Assembly (NCBI RefSeq): GCF_949628265.1
Contig: NC_088788.1
Location: forward strand, 3,782,001-3,846,000
Length of the DNA: 64,000 bases
Reading direction: 5' to 3'
Origin: Cloeon dipterum
Taxonomy: Eukaryota; Arthropoda; Insecta; Ephemeroptera; Baetidae
A program made the translations under genes and the position numbers. Below the pieces are notes generated by a model that was given only the letters and a program-made list of their open reading frames with translations, was not told where the DNA came from and did no database searches. Shown piece by piece: positions 35,099 to 48,200 of the stretch (position 1 is the stretch's first letter; the number at the start of each line of letters is the position of its first letter).

Positions 35099-36205
35099 CT
35101 ACAAAAAGAATTTCTGGCGCTGCTCTATGTAATTGCTCAGGGCAGTGGTGGGCTGGGTGTAAAACTCGGATTCCAGCGCGACAATCAAGTCTTTCCTTTT
35201 CTTGTCGCAAGCTTCATCAACTAAAGATTAAAAATGGTGAGTCAACGCTAAAACATTCTTCTTAAAAAAGCAAAAATATTTACCCTCAGCGTCTAGACCG
35301 TGATATTGACACACGGCCTGGTTGATAAGACTCTCGTACTTGGTCAGTTTTTTGATGCGCAGTGTTTCCTTCGGGGTCTCCATGAAGAACTGCATCAGAA
35401 GCTGCTCGATCTCGCGGACCATTTCCTTCAAATATTACATACCAGGATTTCATTTTTGTTTTACTTAATGTGTTTGGAAGATTACCGGGCTGGTCGACTT
35501 CCTCTGCAGAATTTCCTTCAGGTGTCTCTCGATTCTTTTGTACTCGGAAGGCATCGGCAGCCTTTTCTGCGGCTTGTTTTCCTCATTTTCTCCCGAGGTT
35601 TGCTGCAGGGAAAGAACACTGGCAGCCTTCTGGATGAAATAATTCTGGTTGGTCTTGTTGATAAACTCCCACCAAGCCTGTTTGTTAAATAAATCAATTA
35701 AATAAATTTTGATATAGATCTAAACACACACCTGCAAGAGATTATCGTCGTTCAACAAGATGGCAAAGGGCGAGGGCTTGTTGCCCATGAAATCGTGGAT
35801 CGTGATTTCATACTCGTTCTTTTCGTTCCATCGCATCAAATCTTCAACTAGAATGATAACAAATTTTAAATGTAAAGAAAAATATTAATTACATAAAATA
35901 TTTTCAAGGACCAACCATCCTTGTAGTGTCTGAGCCTTCGTTTTCCGCAGTGTTTGCCAGGGTGAGTGAGCACCAACACGGTGGTCTTATTATTCGAGGG
36001 TCTCGGACGAGAAATCGGCTGCGCAACGATAGTCGAAGCTTGCGAGGACACGGTTTCCGGTATGCTGCAGAATTTGCAAGAAAAAAATTTAATCGCAAAA
36101 TATTCCCGAGCTTTTGAGCTCAATGAACCTGAGTTCATCGTCCGAGATTGGACTGATCTCTTGGGGTTTTTTCGGCACGAGACCTTTGCGGTCAATTACT
36201 CCCAT
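35099..36205 (-). CDS. R3HDM4: R3HDM4-like protein with degenerate R3H region
   Basis: Poorly characterised nuclear/cytosolic protein family (vertebrate R3HDM4). Six exons in minus-strand order, 36129-36205, 35916-36064, 35732-35847, 35486-35677, 35284-35425 and 35099-35220, keep frame throughout and give 265 residues, close to human 268. Matching segments by eye: HCGKRRLRHYKD, the NDDNLLQAWWEFINKT block, PSEYKRIERHLKEILQR, LLMQFF, then the R3H-like KYESLINQAVCQYHGL (about 208-222), and a C-terminal LSNYIEQRQ. The Arg and His that give the R3H motif its name appear as Ser210 and Gln214, so nucleic-acid binding is doubtful. A minus-strand AATAAA at about 34972-34977 may end the transcript. It diverges from the PLEKHM2-like gene. 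The homologue call rests on remembered family features; function is unknown. Confidence 0.86.
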
Positions 36206-36545
36206 CTTTCAAATGGAAATTTTTGCCAGCTTTTATCTGAGGTGTGACTCAACTGACAAGAAGAGCGATTTCGAGTTTATCAACAAAACAATTTGTCAAC
36301 ATCTGATCCAGAGGCTTTCTGCTTTCACTAACTTGCTCTACTCTCCTTGACCAATATTTTTTTGTTCATTATCATACCCGCCCACCACGAATGCGAATGC
36401 GAACCACACTAACTGCCACGCCCCCTCCGCACAGCAGATCGAAGAAGCAGACAAGTTCAACAGAACAAGGAACAACATCATGGCGATTGGGTTTGACACT
36501 TGTGCAAAACGGAGTGATTGAGGGTGGTTTTGGGTTCGTTGTTAA
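36206..36545. promoter_or_regulatory. Divergent promoter, R3HDM4-like / PLEKHM2-like
   Basis: Only 340 bases separate the two start codons. It contains two CACCC/GC-box type strings, ACCCGCCCACCAC (about 36376-36388) and CCACGCCCCCTCC (about 36416-36428). This is consistent with a TATA-less bidirectional promoter. Confidence 0.55.
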
Positions 36546-39500
36546 ATGTTGAAAGCCTTCAAGAGTGCGTATCATAGTAAAGACAACTCTCTTTTGAAAG
36601 AACGAACGGAAAAGAAAGACGAAAACCATGTGAAGGATCCAATCCTCGAAGATGTCGGCAGGGCGATCAAACTGGTGCGTATTTTTACACAACCATGCGC
36701 ATTTATATTGATGCACTGCGTGCACTGCACAGTTATATGATTCACAGCTGTGTGACTCACCCTTAAGATCTTTTTAATTAAGCAGACTGAATCAATTAAA
36801 TGCATAGCGCATCCAAAATTACAAAATAGAATATTCAAACATTTTTAATTTCGATTAAAACTTTTTATTCATGCATGCGTTGTATTTGTTTTTGTTTGTG
36901 TTCTCTTTAAAAGTTCACTTTTTGTGCAGCTGCTGCAGTACGGCCTTGGAGAGGATAAAATTGGATCCAGCTGTTGGGTAGCGCAGGATCTGTGTCACCG
37001 CCTCGACCATGCTCTGCGACATGGTCTGCGGAGGCCGACGGCCGGTTATTGGCCGCTCGTGCGACCCTTTACCCACACGGACAACGTGAAAATGCTGGAG
37101 AGGAATTGTTCAAAGAGAAGAGCCACTCTGGATAAAAGTGAGGGATCCGCGCATTTAAATTAATCTATTTCACTGAAAGCCTGAAATTTAAGGCACGTCT
37201 TGGCTGTACCATTCGCTGAACGAAGGCTCTCTGGAAGGATACCTGCGAACATTCTCAAGAGAAGGCAACCTGCTGGGCAAACATTACTTCAATTACGCCT
37301 TTTTACGGGACGAGCAGCGGAGGGATTTGCTCATTGGACTTTTGGCCAGTCTCCAAGGCGTCTGCTTTGAACTGGCTTTGGTGAGTTGCGTTGCCAAAGC
37401 ACTATGCGATAAAATAAATCATGTGATTTCTCCAGCAATGCTTCGACTCAATGCAGAGTTCAGTCAACTCGCTTCCATCGCCTGAAGATTCTGGTGTTGT
37501 CACTGCAGACAGCGACTTGAGTGAGCGGCTGGACAGTCTGGGCGACCAAGACGTCAGTACATTTTATGCAGATTAACTTTTTTAAGAGCTTTAGATCACA
37601 AAATACAAGCATTATTAAACATTTAATTGTTAATAAGGAATTACGATAGCAATTTAAGCAAACGTCTTGATTGGTTCCAATTCCAAGCTCTGTGCTCGCA
37701 TTGGTGAGTGCATTTAGGGGGCAAGTGGGGGCTGATTTACGCCTACATTCGTCTCTTCGTGTGTTGCAACGACGAGTCCATTTGGATTTGGTAGGGTTGC
37801 GTAAACTTTCCGACTCGCCACTTCTTGCTGGATTGCACCTCTCCAGCATGCTGAATTAATTTAACGGGAGAAATTTTATGCGTTTAGATTAAAAGACCCT
37901 TGTGCGGAGGCAATAACACGAGCTGTTCCTTTTCTCATGGTCCGTGCGCCCATTTTATTCGTTCATGATGTTATTGGGACGACTTAAACACAGAGGTTTC
38001 GCGAGTTGTTCGCTATCAGCCCATCTCGAAAGAGGTGAACTGGTTAAAAAAGATGCCTGAACCCTCAATTCCTTATTTTATTAGCTATTTTCAACCCTGC
38101 TGATTATTCCGTCTCATACCAACCTCTTGATTTTTCTCCAACTTAGCGCAATTAATTGTTTGCCCTGCGCAGCATATAAATCAAACATTTATGATAAACT
38201 AACATAAATATTGTCACAGTTAAATAAACGCGATATCATTGCTACAGGACGATTCAGCAACGTTGAACGAGTTGGAGGACAACAGAATCAACCGCATCAT
38301 GGAAACGGAGAAAGTAGTGTTGCGCTCTCCAAGACGCGACCCGCAGCGGCATCTGAAGCGAGTTTCGTTCCACGAGGAGCAGAACAACAAGTGCCTGAAC
38401 AAGCGGCATAGCTGGTGCGTTGACAGTTCCATGACGTCCAGCACCCTGAGCCTCCCTTGCGACGAGGGTGGCATGCCGGAGGAACCTCCCACCTTTGACG
38501 AGTTCCATACCCTTCAAGGAAAACTGGAACTCGTTAAGCAACGAAGGAAATTATTTCTCAAGAAGGCAGCTCTGGGCAAAAGCAAGGAAAGAAGTCTCCG
38601 CCTCTACTGGCCCGAAGCCAAAGTTAATAAAGAGGCTTGTCGTGAAGTGGAGCTGCAAATCAACCGCGAAATGCAAAAGACCAAAGCTAATAAGGTATTT
38701 TCCGGATTTTTTTTCTTACGTGAATAACTGAAATAAATTTTTGTTTGATTACGTACAGAATGACGTTATCAATGAAGAATCTGTGTTACTCGACAAGAGG
38801 CTTGTCAAACTTCTTCAGAGAGACATTTTTCAATCGCAGGAAGAAAACATTTTGAAGGTAAATATTTAGTGTAGTAATAAAATAGTTCTATAGACTCTTA
38901 CAAAATAGATTGAAACTTGTCTGAGAAAATTTTTGTTGCTTCCAGGTTTTCAAAGGCTATGGTCCACTTCTACAACCAGGAATTTCTCCTTTGCTGATCA
39001 TAATTACGAGCTGCGGCGTATACGGCGTTTGCCACTCAGACTCAAAAGTGAAACCAAAGTTTATATGCAACTATAGAGAATTAGAAGCAATTTTGGTAAA
39101 CAAACAACTCTATTCCTCTCCATTCAGATTTATAAACCAATTTTATAAAATTCCAGTTTGGCCCTGATGGACTGACAGTTCTCTTTGCCACCAAATGCAA
39201 AGAGAAACACTTGATCTCTGTTTCTGGCGCTGCGGAATCTCTGCCTGGAGCGATTATGGCTCCAGTAGAGTTGGCCATGCGCAGAGCAAACTTGGTTCCG
39301 GCAGCTTGGCAGCAGTTGAACCTGCAAGAAATGAAATCCCTACGCCACAACCTTTCGAAAACAATTCCCTCGTTGACCGGGGAGCAGATGCTGTGGCACC
39401 AAGTGGTCCAAGTGCAGGACGCCAGCAGACAAAACGGAGCACAGGATGCGTCCAAAGAGGGACTTCTGATGGTCAGGATCGGCATTGACGGACCCTGGCA

Positions 39501-41002
39501 GCCGTCGTATCTTGTTTTGAGGTACGTTGACGAGTTCAATATAATCGTATTTCATGGGCAAGGGGTAGAGCATTAAATATAACTATATATTAAGATCTGA
39601 TGGGGGAAAACAAAGAAATGGACCCAAAAAACTACCCCAGAGTCTCCCTAATCTACTCCAACCCCTTAAGACAGTAGTTATTTTTATTAATTATTCACAA
39701 ACAAAATCATTTAAATAATTAAAATGAAAACATTTGTTTCTGAGATGATTCTGGAATCAATTAACTTAATTTTGTTTATTTTTATTTTTCCCAAAAACAT
39801 TAAAAGGTTCTTTAATCACCAGCTGAAATTTTCAGACGAATTTTGTTCGAAAATAGTAAATTTATGACAAATTTGCTCGAAGGGGAAAATTTTTTAAATA
39901 AAAAAATCCTTAACATTCCACTTTAATTATTCCGTGCAGAGCTTTGCCACTATATAATTTTAAACCCATCCGTGTGTATGAATTTATAATTTTCTTTTCA
40001 TTATTTCGTCATCATTTGGCCTCTTGCAATTCACCTAATTTATCTTACAGGGACCGCGAGCTGTGGGTGTTTGGAGACGAGTTGGACCACGAGCCTCAGC
40101 TGGTGATCGGAGTGGCGCGGTGCGTGGCGTGCGGCCGGGTGCAGCTTTCCGAGCGGCCCCACACGTTCGAAATCCAGTGCGGGCGCAGCTCGCTGCCGCT
40201 TCAGCTGGCCGCGGCCGACGACTACGAGGTGTCGGACTGGCTGCAGGCGCTGCTGCAAGCGGCCTGCGGACAGACGGCCGCGCCGCACTTCAAACTGCAG
40301 CCTTGCGGCCTGATGCTGACCAGCGGCCATCTGCTGGCCTATCGGCTCGACCGCAGCACGCCCGAACCCGTTTGCTGCACGCAGCTGGTGCACGTGACCG
40401 CCATCAGGGCTGCGGAGTCCTCCTGGTGCGCCCTCGAGTTCGAATGTGCGGAGGCAAAGGAGAACGGTGGCGACTGGATCCTCTACTTCGACTGCGCAGC
40501 TCACCGCGCCGAGTTCTACCAGCAGATGGAAGCTGCGTGGGCTAAACTTCCTCAGGTTGGTTTTTTTTTCAATCCTAATATCAATAATTTTAAAGTGGAA
40601 TCTTAGTGATTTAAAAAAATCAAGTAAAATTAACTTTAACTGACCTATTTTTTCCATGTCCTTCTGACCAAAGGTGCCCCTAAATCCAATTTTTCGAATT
40701 ATTCTCGTTACGCCCTCTTTTCCTATTTTTAAATTGCTGCTGGCTAGTTTATGGCTTGAAATATTTGCTCCAAATTTACTGAAAAGGATTTGATTTAAAG
40801 ATTGTGTAGCATATAATTTCAATTTTTAGGAAAATCTGATTTTTATGAAGACATTTTTAAGTAATTCTCACCCCTGTTGATATCGTTTCAGGCGTTACCA
40901 TTTCCTTCGACAAACTATCTCTCAGACTTGCTGCGTCAAAAATGCGAGGACGCGAGCACCCAGTTGCTGACCTCGTGGAATCCTCTCCTCAACCTTGGCT
41001 GA
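36546..41002 (+). CDS. PLEKHM2: PLEKHM2/SKIP-like RUN and PH domain protein
   Basis: Family role: effector of Arl8 on lysosomes that recruits kinesin-1 for plus-end transport. Ten exons: 36546-36674, 36930-37137, 37193-37380, 37436-37552, 38248-38694, 38759-38857, 38946-39095, 39157-39521, 40051-40555 and 40892-41002. All are GT-AG with consistent phases, giving 772 residues (human about 1019). The N-terminal RUN domain (about 35-175) shows LCHRLDHALRHGL, GYWPLVRPFTH, WLYHSLNEGSLEGYL and GKHYFNYAFL. A polar, charged middle follows. The C-terminus has a PH fold (GLLMVRIGIDGPWQPSYLVL to DWLQALLQAA, about 547-650) and a second PH-like segment to about 735. The W-acidic kinesin-light-chain motif expected after the RUN domain is not seen. 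Exon 9 is strikingly GC-rich. An AATAAA at 41241-41246 suits the 3' end. Confidence 0.93.
37553..38247. other. Fourth intron of the PLEKHM2-like gene
   Basis: 695-base intron. A more GC-balanced patch at about 37670-37850 carries short open frames but no convincing flanking splice sites. An alternative exon cannot be excluded. Confidence 0.4.
39522..40050. other. Eighth intron of the PLEKHM2-like gene
   Basis: 529-base AT-rich intron with nothing recognisable. Intron 9 (40556-40891, 336 bases) is likewise featureless. Confidence 0.5.
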
Positions 41003-42231
41003 CCAATCAGTGATATCGTGACTATTCCAATGCATTTATTTCTCCACGACTAGTCTTTTAGCTCATTTCCGATTTTTATCTATTTTGCCAGTTTTAGCCA
41101 CTTTGAAGTGAAAGCTCAAGTAAATCTTTGTGCAATTACAAGCGGAACTGCTCTTCTCTGTTAGTATCTCTGCCAGGGCTAGTCCTTATCTCTCTATCTG
41201 CACATGAGTTGTGAACTTTGAATTTTATTTTGGTTATTTTAATAAAAATTCTTTCCGCTCATTTTTTAACTCGAATATGTGTCTATTTTTTGTTAGCTTA
41301 TATGTATTTTTGGAGCAAAGCAGCTTTACTATTGCAAATAATACTGAGATCAACACACATATACTTGATATTACGCCATAATATTCTAGAATGTAGCCGA
41401 GTAAGTTGCTTTGAGTGTTGCAGTCTACCCGAGGGTAAGAAAGGCAAAGGCAGACAATGAATGAATAATTAATTATTATAAAACTATTAGACATACTCTT
41501 GTACATACACATAAGATATTATGTAACTCATAAAATGTATCTTGGTGTTGCACTATGAAAAATTATAGAAAGGTTTACTCAGAAGCAATTATTGCTAACA
41601 TTCTCATTTGAATCGATCAGTATTGAAATTTTGTGCCAGCGGTGCTTCGTTAATTTGTCAATTATGTTGTAGTTAATGTGATCAAGAGCTTTGCCAAATT
41701 CGTTGCGTGAGCAATTATGTTCTTCTTGTTGATCAAGACTTTATCATTTTTTGGCTGGTCCAGATTGTGTGAATTTTATGCTGTAGGTTTTTTTGATTAT
41801 TACAAAATAAAATCAATTATCGGCACGAATCTTCTAGATTTTCATTTTCAAATAATATCATCTAATTTTTTTAAATCTAGTTACAAGAATTCAAATAAGC
41901 AGTTTTTGAAATTATGTTGCAAAAAGACGAGCTCAGGAATCAATGCGTTAGTTAATTTTCAGATTTATGTATCACCTGATCATTTACCTCCAAAGCGTTA
42001 AAGTTGAATCAAATCATTGTATGTTACGTTTAACCATAAATATAAAAAAAATCAGGAAATAATGTTCTCCACTAGTTTGGCTTCATTTTTAATTTAAAAT
42101 TCTAATTCCTAATTTAGCCTGATTTTTGAGGCCAATGGTCGGAAATAAAATTATCAGAAGTTGGTTTCATAACGTTTATTAATGCTTATGACTAAAAATT
42201 AAATGTACATAATTGGTCCATAGAACAAACT
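41003..42231. other. Convergent intergenic region, PLEKHM2-like / FANCD2
   Basis: It contains the 3' UTR of the PLEKHM2-like gene (AATAAA at 41241-41246) and of FANCD2 (minus-strand AATAAA at 42175-42180, about 50 bases past its stop). The rest is AT-rich and featureless. Confidence 0.6.
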
Positions 42232-45200
42232 TCAGTCGCTGTCGGAAGAATATATCTTTCTTCCCCTCTTTAGGGCTGAACTTATAATAGAGGTATTCAA
42301 TCCTCTTTTCTCTTGAGCTGGAGACTGCGCATTCCCCTCCTCCTCAACTCCACTGTCATGGAAAAGCCGTCTTTTCATTGGAGACTTATCTTTGCTCTTT
42401 TTCTTTACTGGACTTTGTACCTCTTCATCTTCCGAAGACTGCTTTCTCTGCAAAGCCCCTCTCTTTTTCCCTGTAACAATAGGACTGCTTGGGGGACTGT
42501 CGTCCTCTTCCTCCTCCTCATCTTCTTCACTGGCCGACACCACTTTTCTAGCAGCCTGTTGCTTTCTCTTCTTGGAACTAGGGGCTTCTTCCTCTTCAGA
42601 TGAGTCACTTTCAGAAACGACCCGCTTCTGCTTCTTTGAACTGCTTTGAGGAGACTCTTCACTTGCCTTTTCCTTTTCCTCCACAACTCGTTTCATCTGT
42701 GTTTTCTGTACCAACTTTTTGCCAGCAACAATTTGACTTGTCGAGGCTTGAGATTTTCTTTGGGTTTGCAATTTTGTTGGAGCTTGAGACTTGGAGCTCT
42801 TCTGGGATTTTTGGGCGATTTTCCTTTTCTGCGACACCTTCTTGTCATCTTCATCTTCACTATCATCCTAAGAAAAATAGATTGCAATTAAATGTATATT
42901 ATCAAAGCAATCAAATTAATATCTTACCCCTCCGATCTGCGAGGAAATACTCTCGCCCTTGAGGTTATAGTTCTTCAAGTTGCCAACATCGAACATTTCA
43001 CCGCAGTCATGAAGAACAAGCATGGCTTTCACTCGCAGAACCAACTTCTCCATCAGGAACCTCATGTTCGGCACCAGGGTAACTAAGCCCAGTTGATTTG
43101 TGATCTAATTCGAAAAAAGTTTCATATAGCTGCTGAATATTTGGTCATTTAATACACTTCTTGTTCTTACCTTTCCGTGAGTGCACAGGCTGTGAATGTA
43201 CTTTGTCACGCTTTGCACTTTCTTTAAAATAATTTTAATCTTCTCGTATTTTTCGCTGAAGAATTCCTCCATCAGCGGCAGTCCATTGTCCATGAAGAAA
43301 CGCAAAATTGGTTGACTGTCCTGAAGGGAAGATACAAAAGTTTGAACTAAAATATTAGTTTAGGGTAAGAAAGGGACGAGAATAGAAAAGTCAAAATTAT
43401 TTACTTCAGGACTATTTGGTGATTTATAATGTTAAATTTGATTTATTTTCTGCAAAATAGTCAGTTTTAAAAACTCTTTCAAGCAAACCTGCTGAGCGGG
43501 CGCTTGCGAAATGTGTGAAAGAATCAAATTACAAAATATTGCACAAGTTCCGATGAAAAGCCATCCACTTTCTTGCAATTTTGGATAATTAAGTGGCAAA
43601 TAAAATAAAAATAGCTACCTTGAAGAAAGCAGTAAAGAGAGCTTTGGTCTCGTGCTCTTTAGCGACGTCTCTCATAGCAATCAGTCCTTCCAAAATAACC
43701 TCCCACAGGTCATACGTTGTTTCAAATAAGTCGGTGTTTTGAGTGGCGGTCTCAGCGTCAACAATAGCAGCTTTTGAAGTTTCCACCAGAGTTTTGGACA
43801 GCACCTTGAATATGCTTGGCAAGGAAGCTCTGGAAAAAACTGCTATCACAAAGTCCTTTGATGAGAGACGAAAATTTACCTTGAAAAGAGCGGCATTTTG
43901 GAAATTTTTCCACCATTCTTCCCTTTCAGTTCTCCAGCGTTTTCGACAAGGTATTTCAGTAACTTCACGCACCTAATCAAGGGCTTCTAGAATCAAAATT
44001 TCCGTAGTAAAAATAAAAGAGGCAAAATAAAATAAAATTTTACATTGCCAGTGGCATATCGAGCTTGGATTAACCGAACTGTCATCTGCACTTCGGACCC
44101 AAACTCCTTGGGAACAGAAGGCCATTCATCACGCATGAAGGAGCATGCCAATTCGACTAAAATCAAATAAATATTACAAACAGGTCCAAGCATTACAAAT
44201 TTCTCACGCACAAATCAACTTCCTGTTTTTCTTGGCCAACTCGCCAGATTGGTCTGGATCATGGGAATTGATTACCTGAATTAAATAATGTTTCGTACAA
44301 CCGTTTTAAATATAAATGAAACTTGCATACCTGGAGAAGTTCAACTATCTCCACTGCAGTTGGTAGGGTTAAAATACATTCTCCAAAGTTTGCGATGTAT
44401 TCACAGGCTAGAGAGACAATCCCAGATTTGGATGTCATTTCTTCCTCTCTTTTAGCTCTCTTCGCAATTGTAGTCAGAATTTCTAATTCGGAAGAATTAA
44501 CTTCATTGAATCAACAGCAGCAATGAAAGAATACCTTCCGCAATGTCAAAGTTTTCTTTTTCATAGAGGCCGGACCAGCCGAGCGCGCTCTTCAAACAGC
44601 ATATCATCAGAAACATGCTCTTCTGCAGCAACTTGGATTTTTCGGTCTCTGAACCAGGACCATCTTTCAAGCCATCATTCTTTTCTTGCAGATCCTGATG
44701 GGGAAATTTGTAGGCTTTCATTTAATTATTTGCACTTAGTTTTCACTCACCTTGAAGAACTTGACCACCTGCTCAAGTTTGTCGCAAATGGCTCCCATAG
44801 GTGCCACGAAGTTGGCGGCATTCACCTTGGTGTCTAACAAGTCCAAATGGAAGTGCAGAGTGGCGTTGGCCTTGATTGAGGAGGTCAATTTGTCATCTGC
44901 ACCAAATGCAAATGGAAATGGTTTGGAGCTGAAAATGCGAATTAAACATTTTCATAATTGAATTTTGATAATGAGGCCCAAAGCAGATTGCAATGGAATT
45001 TGTGAAATTTGATTTAGGACAGGATAAAAAAAATACAATTAGATCCCTCAAGAAAAATAATCAGAATATTTGTAACATCTGTACAGGCACTTAATTGGAT
45101 CATCTGCAATTACAGCAAAGCAGAATTTGCATTTACGTCCAACAGACTGGGCAACAATCTCAGAGGACGAATTACGCAATATTTAATTTTTATACCGAAT

Positions 45201-48200
45201 TTTAAAATATTGGATCTGAAATAAATTTATACCTCTTGGAACCCAGGATTCCCGGCTTCTGATCCATGCAGTGCTCCAACTTCTTGCGCATGTCTTCAAG
45301 AATAAAAACAAGCTCTACAGGCCCGAATTTAGCGGCTGGATTACTAATATCTTGAGGCTCGTCGTCGATGACTAAGCAATGCTGCAGAAGTCGAATGACA
45401 ATCGTGATATCCAACTCGCGGAAGTATGCGCTCAAGTCCTTGAGAGAATATTCTTTGCTCAAGTCAAGCTCGGTTTCCTCCTCCTGAAAATCGGTGTCTT
45501 CATCCTCATTTCCATTGACATCAAAGTCCACGTCGTCCAAGGCAGGGTGCAAAGAGCTTTGGGTGACAGCTGGTTTCTTCTTGCGTTTGCTCTTCTTTTT
45601 ACTGAATTAGGAAGTCGATTGTTGCATTTTTTTATATAGGTCTTTTATGGGAAACTTACCTCTTGGGCTTCTTTCCGGCTGCGCCGCGTTTGTATGGAAT
45701 GACATCAGCATAGAATTGAGAGGCAGGGGGCACATATTCAGGAGGGAAAACTGGCATCAGCTCCAAAATCTTTGACTCCAGATAGGTAATATGCCTGATT
45801 CGCTGAAACAACTAAAATGCACGCGTTAAGTAAAAGGTTTGAAACATATAAAAGCGCAGTAAACTAACCTTTTCTTCGTATTTTCCGCTTTCAACCGCGC
45901 AAAATGCACTGATCAGCTCTCTAAACCAGTTGACTGCGATGAAGAGAGAGTCCAAGATGCTGATTTGCACCAGTGGATTTGAAATGCTCGAAAACTCAGC
46001 TCTGGAAATTTGCAGCATGTTCATTGGGATCAACACTGGACACACGAGGGTGGCATCCATTTCACTTAAGCACTGCACGTTGACTTGAAAGCTCAAAATT
46101 CGTGTGAGCCTGAACATTGGGCACATGTTGACTGCAGGCCAGGCGATTGGCTGGGAGCTGCTCATTTAATTATTTTATATGCAATCAGATTAAAGGAAAA
46201 TTAATTTTTCTCACTTTGCACTAGTGACCGCAGAGGCTTTCATTGCATCTTGCACAACATGGTCTCCGATTGACGCAATAATAGCACCTGTAGTCGCTAT
46301 CAGATGAAGGTCTGTTGTCAGCTTCACATCTTTTGGACTGTAGAATTGCAAAAATGGAAATATTTGTGCTTTGTTAAGAAAAAATGCGGAATATCTCAAG
46401 AACAAAAGCAAAAATATTTGAAAATTTGACACAACATGAAAGTGGAAATTACATTATTTACAGCCGGCAGGGTTTTCTATTTTTTTTAAAAACTTTGTCG
46501 AGTCCTTTGACCCTGAACTACAGTTTTTTAAGTAGTCTAAGAGGATATTAAATTTTCAAAGTAGAATGAGTTTTTTTCCAAGATTTTACAGCTATAAATT
46601 TAATGGAGGCTTAACTCCTAGCCCTAAAATGTCATAAAAACATAGCTGCATCAAACTGATACATATTTCATCTTTTATCGAAGCCATTTAAAAGAGCAAA
46701 ATTCTGCTTCCAAATCAGATGCTAATTAACAGTAAAAAATACTGAATAGATTGTAAATTACTTACAGATCAAGCTTTGGAAGATCCTCTTTGCTTATAAA
46801 ATACTGCTCAGAAAAGATAGCAGAAATTGAGGCGTGCAGCCATTCCTGCAATGAATTAGGATTTAAATAACTTAAGCAAAATGCATAAATAGTTAAAAAA
46901 AAACCAACCTGGAACGAACGATCAATAACGCTGCTATTTAGCATGTTAGCCAGCTCGTCATGGAGAAATCCACGCAACTCTGGGCTTTTCATAGTGTTCT
47001 TGAATGCAAGATCTGCAAATAAATATTGTTAGAATCCTAACGAGGTTATTTTCCATATTGAATTTTAATTCCGGACATTTTCTTCTAAGCTTAACGTCTT
47101 CTTTCAATTAACTAGTTCAAGCTTCTGCCCAAAGCCCATTTAACGAACAGAAAAATAAACGTTAAGCTTCAAGGAAAATTTCCGTTCAAAACAAAGACAA
47201 CATAGGACGCATTTATTACCTATCAGACATTGAGCAGGATGCAGATGGAAGCTTAGTTGCACGGAAGATCTTTCTGAAGAAGTGGTGCTCTGCCCATCTA
47301 AACTATCATCAAAGTTGGTGTCATTATTTCCTAGTACTCCCACAGCTATGTGCTTTGTGGCCATAATTGCTCCGACAATGCCTTTACGCTTGTTCCTGGA
47401 AAAAAGGAATAATTATAAAATCCAAAATTCAAGAATATTTTATTACTGGTTGTCCAAACTTCGGAGCTGCTTCTGGATCAAGATGTTAATGTCACTCTGC
47501 AACATGTCAGCTTGGGAATGCCCTGAATAAGCAAGTTGGCAGATGATGTCCATGATTTTGCGCGCGTGTTCGAGGGAAACTATCTCAACCTTGTCAAGCA
47601 AGCTCTCTGGCACCTAAAGATAATAAATTAGAATTTTTGTATACAACTAAACACCCTCCAAAATTTAACGCACCATCAGCAAGGAAGCCTGGGGAAGGAT
47701 TTCGCTCATGTGGTTCTTCACCAGATTCGACAACGTCACCAACACACTTTCAGTAGCTCTTGCGCTGTTCACGCCAAGCAGGTTGATCAGGCACCACAGC
47801 AGTTTTTGTCTCATGTAAGGAGCTTCCAAGTGCAGGAACAGCAGTCTGCGGAATATTTCCAACATTATTTTAATAAAGCCATTCGTGAAATTATGTTAAG
47901 AAATCTTATTTGTCAATTACTTTGAAATTTAAAACAGTTGGTATTTTAATCTTAACACCTGATCGTCACAGGACCATCAAATGCGCAAAATACGCGTTTT
48001 CTAGTCTAATTAATCTGCGAATTGAAATTTGTCAAGAGCCATCTAGCAATGTAATGATATCCTTAATGCGTCGTTAGTGGCCGAAACCTCATGCATATGA
48101 ACTAAATTTTAACTGGCGTGATAAAATATTTTTCATCCATTTTTAATTTTAGAAATAGTTTTTTACCACTAAAATATAATTTTTCATCTGTTCTCCTGTC

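Noticed and set aside
40040-40822. 260-codon open frame on the minus strand across PLEKHM2-like exon 9
   Set aside because: It is antisense to a well-supported PH-domain exon. The GC-rich third positions keep the reverse frame open, its composition is Arg/Leu/Gln-rich noise, and it runs into the intron without signals.
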